This document shows positions 61,877 through 64,000 of a stretch of 64,000 bases of DNA, in pieces. The notes beneath the pieces were generated by a model. That model worked only from the letters and a program-made list of their open reading frames with translations. It was not told where the DNA came from and searched no databases. Every line of letters begins with the position of its first letter. The first letter of the stretch is position 1. The position numbers were made by a program, and so were the translations under genes. The stretch is from Stappia sp. ES.058 (GTDB taxonomy: Bacteria; Pseudomonadota; Alphaproteobacteria; Rhizobiales; Stappiaceae), in contig NZ_LT629784.1 in assembly GCF_900105595.1 (NCBI RefSeq), forward strand, positions 3,936,501 through 4,000,500. Reading direction: 5' to 3'.

Positions 61877-63198
61877 TGTCGTATGAGATGATCGCTCTTC
61901 TCATGTTCGCCTCGATGATGCTGATGCTGATGACCGGCCAGCGGGTCTTCGGTGCCATCGGCGGCGTCGCCGCGCTCGCCGCGCTCACGCTCTATGGCAC
62001 CGGGGGGTCGGACATTCCCTTTTCGGCCGCCATGAAGCTGATGAAGTGGTATCCGCTCCTCACGCTGCCGATGTTCATCTTCATGGGCTACGTGCTGTCG
62101 GAATCGAAGATCGCCGACGATCTCTACAGGATGTTCCACGTCTGGATGGGGCCGGTCTCGGGCGGTCTCGCCATCGGGACCATCGGACTGATGGTGCTCG
62201 TTTCCGCGATGAACGGCCTGTCGGTCGCCGGCATGGCGATCGGCGCGACCATCGCCCTGCCCGAACTGTTGCGCCGGGGATACGACAAACGGATGGTGAC
62301 CGGCGTGATCCAGGCCGGATCCTCGCTCGGCATTCTGGTTCCGCCCTCGGTGGTCCTGGTGCTTTATGCGATGATCGCGCGCGCTCCGGTCGGCCAGCTC
62401 TGGCTCGCTGGCGTCGTGCCCGGCCTGATGATGGCAACGATGTTCATCGTCTATATCTATGTGCGCTGTCGCCTCAACCCGAAGCTTGGCCCGGCTCTTC
62501 CGCCAGAGGACCGCGACGTCTCGACCGCGGAAAAATACCGGCTGCTGGCCGCCGGCATCCTGCCGCTGGTGATCTTCGCGGCCATGATGGTACCTTTCGT
62601 CAACGGCTGGACCTCGCTTGTGGAAAGCTCGGCGATCGGCGCGATGACGGCCTTCGCTGCGGCCATTCTCAAGCGGCGGATGAACTGGACGGTGTTCGAG
62701 ACCTGCGTACGCCAGACACTGGCGATCTCCTGCATGTTCATGTGGATCATTCTCGCGGCACTTGGCTTTGGCGCCGTGTTCGACGGCCTGGGCGCGGTCA
62801 AGGCGATCGAGAACCTGTTTACCGAACAACTCGGCCTCAGCCCGTGGATGATCCTCATTCTGATGCAGCTTTCCTTCCTTTTGATGGGCACGTTTCTCGA
62901 CGACACGGCGATGCTGGTCATCGTCGCGCCGCTCTATGTGCCGCTCGTTCAGGCGCTGGGCTTCGATCTCGTGTGGTACGGCGTGCTTTACACGATCACC
63001 ACGCAGATCGCCTATATGACGCCGCCCTTCGGCTACAATCTGTTCCTGATGCGCGCCATGGCGCCACCCGAGATCACCCTGCGCGACATCTACGGGTCGA
63101 TCGCGCCCTTCGTGGCCGTGATGGTGCTGGCGCTCGCGCTGATCATGGTCTTTCCGCAGATTGCGCTCTGGCTTCCGGAGTATATCTATGGACGCTGA
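61876..63198 (+). CDS. TRAP transporter large permease (DctM family)
   Basis: 440 residues, about 12 hydrophobic segments. WYPLLTLPMFIFMGYVLSES, SAMNGLSVAGMAIGATIALPELLRRGYDKRMVTGVIQAGSSLGILVPPSV and LMGTFLDDTAMLVIVAPLYVPL are characteristic of DctM. Uses a sodium gradient to bring in the ligand held by the periplasmic protein encoded next. Resembles the group that imports mannitol- or chloroaromatic-type acids; ligand unknown. Confidence 0.94.
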   Translation: MSYEMIALLMFASMMLMLMTGQRVFGAIGGVAALAALTLYGTGGSDIPFSAAMKLMKWYPLLTLPMFIFMGYVLSESKIADDLYRMFHVWMGPVSGGLAIGTIGLMVLVSAMNGLSVAGMAIGATIALPELLRRGYDKRMVTGVIQAGSSLGILVPPSVVLVLYAMIARAPVGQLWLAGVVPGLMMATMFIVYIYVRCRLNPKLGPALPPEDRDVSTAEKYRLLAAGILPLVIFAAMMVPFVNGWTSLVESSAIGAMTAFAAAILKRRMNWTVFETCVRQTLAISCMFMWIILAALGFGAVFDGLGAVKAIENLFTEQLGLSPWMILILMQLSFLLMGTFLDDTAMLVIVAPLYVPLVQALGFDLVWYGVLYTITTQIAYMTPPFGYNLFLMRAMAPPEITLRDIYGSIAPFVAVMVLALALIMVFPQIALWLPEYIYGR

Positions 63199-63228
63199 CG
63201 TCACTTTATGCGCCGCGTCGTGGCGCAA

Positions 63229-63303
63229 GGGCGCGGATCGCCGCGCCCGGACCTTCACCCCGCAAAAGCGGGCGTGACAACAAGAAGAAGCGCTTGCAAG
63301 CGC
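63229..63303 (+). repeat. Cluster of short hairpins between the TRAP permease and binding-protein genes
   Basis: Three inverted repeats in 75 bases: GGGCGCGG-ATCG-CCGCGCCC (63229-63248), CCCGC-AAAA-GCGGG near 63260, and the palindrome GCGCTTGCAAGCGC (63290-63303). They may stabilise the upstream message or raise the ratio of binding protein to permease. Confidence 0.55.
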
Positions 63304-63337
63304 ACGAATGCAAACAACCAAAAGGGGACTTGATGCC

Positions 63338-64000
63338 ATGACAAACAGACGCGATTTCCTCAAGAAGGCCGGTCTTGGAACCGTTGCCGCCGCCGGTGCA
63401 TCGACGCTGGCCGCTCCCGCCGTTCTCGGTCAGGCGCCGATCAAGTGGCGCCTGCAGACCTATGCCGGTCCGGCGCTCGCCGAACACGTCATCAAGCCGC
63501 ATATCGACGCCTTCAACAAGGCGGCGAACGGCGACATGGAGATCGAGCTCTTCTTCGCCGATCAGCTCGTTCCCACCGGCGAACTGTTCCGCGCCATGCA
63601 GCGCGGCACCATCGACGCCGTGCAGTCGGACGATGATTCCATGGCCTCGCCGACGGAAGTCACCGTCTTCGGCGGTTACTTCCCCTTCGCCAGTCGCTAT
63701 TCGCTGGATGTGCCGGTGCTGTTCAACCAGTACGGCCTGAAGGAGATCTGGGAAGAGGAATACGCCAAGGTCGGCGTCAAGCACATCTCCGCCGGTGCGT
63801 GGGATCCCTGCCACTTCGCCACCAAGAACCCGATCCGCTCGCTGGAAGATCTGAAGGGCAAGCGCGTCTTCACCTTCCCGACAGCGGGGCGTTTTCTGGC
63901 GCAGTTCGGTGTCGTGCCGGTCACGCTGCCTTGGGAAGACATCGAGGTTGCCGTCCAGACCGGCGAGCTCGACGGCGTTGCCTGGTCGGGCATCACCGAG
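63338..64000 (+). CDS. TRAP transporter substrate-binding protein (DctP family), 5' part
   Basis: 221 residues to the window edge. Twin-arginine signal TNRRDFLKKAGLGTVAAAGA and cleavage near VLGQAP; then WRLQTYAGPALAEHVIKPHIDAFN, IELFFADQLVPTGELFRAMQRGTIDAVQSDD, and DLKGKRVFTFPTAGRFLAQFG with the ligand arginine region. Gives the transporter its specificity. Purine-rich AAAGGGGAC sits somewhat far (about 12 bases) from the ATG. The gene continues to the right. Confidence 0.92.
   Translation, partial: MTNRRDFLKKAGLGTVAAAGASTLAAPAVLGQAPIKWRLQTYAGPALAEHVIKPHIDAFNKAANGDMEIELFFADQLVPTGELFRAMQRGTIDAVQSDDDSMASPTEVTVFGGYFPFASRYSLDVPVLFNQYGLKEIWEEEYAKVGVKHISAGAWDPCHFATKNPIRSLEDLKGKRVFTFPTAGRFLAQFGVVPVTLPWEDIEVAVQTGELDGVAWSGITE

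Noticed and set aside
63290..63303. GCGCTTGCAAGCGC as a phage attachment site
   Set aside because: It is only a short palindrome in an operon leader; there is no integrase or matching second copy nearby.
61732..63363. 543-codon open frame antisense to the DctM gene
   Set aside because: Same reason: the complement of a hydrophobic protein gives a hydrophilic HDRQ-rich chain without motifs.
1..64000. CRISPR arrays, tRNA or rRNA genes
   Set aside because: I saw no regularly spaced repeats, no tRNA-like cloverleaf with CCA context and no rRNA core sequence.

Overview
The window reads as a chromosomal segment of a high-GC alphaproteobacterium, most likely order Hyphomicrobiales (a Stappiaceae-like or Rhizobium-like lineage). 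The evidence is the pcaDCHGB operon with a divergent pcaQ, the fxsA/tim44-like/mltA/smr/XRE block, the glnD-murJ pair, and the general codon usage. The genus is a guess. I found no rRNA, tRNA or CRISPR array.

Region 1 (1-8.3 kb) is a scarred accessory zone. It opens with the 3' end of a glycerate kinase gene. It then holds a chimeric IS481/IS630 transposase, a decayed TauE/SafE exporter next to an intact one, an AraC regulator that looks internally deleted, a frameshifted IS5 transposase joined to the end of an IS3 element, and a 5'-truncated metal ABC permease. Inside it lies an intact unit: a MarR regulator divergent from a coupled trio (AhpD-like, GNAT acetyltransferase, FMN azoreductase).

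Region 2 (8.3-22 kb) is an island flanked and interrupted by IS scars and locally AT-rich. It holds a D-2-hydroxyacid dehydrogenase, a class V PLP enzyme with a cysteine-rich loop, a UROD-fold methyltransferase with an intact zinc motif, two Lrp/AsnC regulators separated by an internally deleted IS3 relic, and a complete peptide-type ABC importer. The importer's second ATPase gene has a likely frameshift in a C-run. The substrate is unknown.

Region 3 (22-29.7 kb) has small metabolic and efflux genes: two LysE-family exporters, a 3-hydroxyisobutyrate-dehydrogenase-like enzyme, a Nudix hydrolase, a LysR/MFS divergent pair, a histidine phosphatase and an Sfp-type phosphopantetheinyl transferase.

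Region 4 (29.7-37 kb) is an aromatic-acid operon. A divergent MarR gene faces hmgA, a fumarylacetoacetase gene, an MBL-fold protein, a flavin monooxygenase with a DUF2783 small partner (like the 3-hydroxyphenylacetate 6-hydroxylase MhaA/MhaB) and a VOC protein. It ends at a strong hairpin before a 1-Cys peroxiredoxin. It would make homogentisate and open its ring, but no maleylacetoacetate isomerase gene is present in the window.

Region 5 (37-49.6 kb) is core: polA, an acyltransferase, fxsA, a Tim44-domain protein, mltA, smr, an XRE regulator, glnD and murJ.

Region 6 (49.6-64 kb) is transport and catabolism. A BMP-family nucleoside-type ABC operon is preceded by a RutR-like site. The protocatechuate branch of the beta-ketoadipate pathway follows. 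Last come an RpiR regulator and a divergent N-formylglutamate-amidohydrolase/TRAP transporter operon that runs off the right edge.
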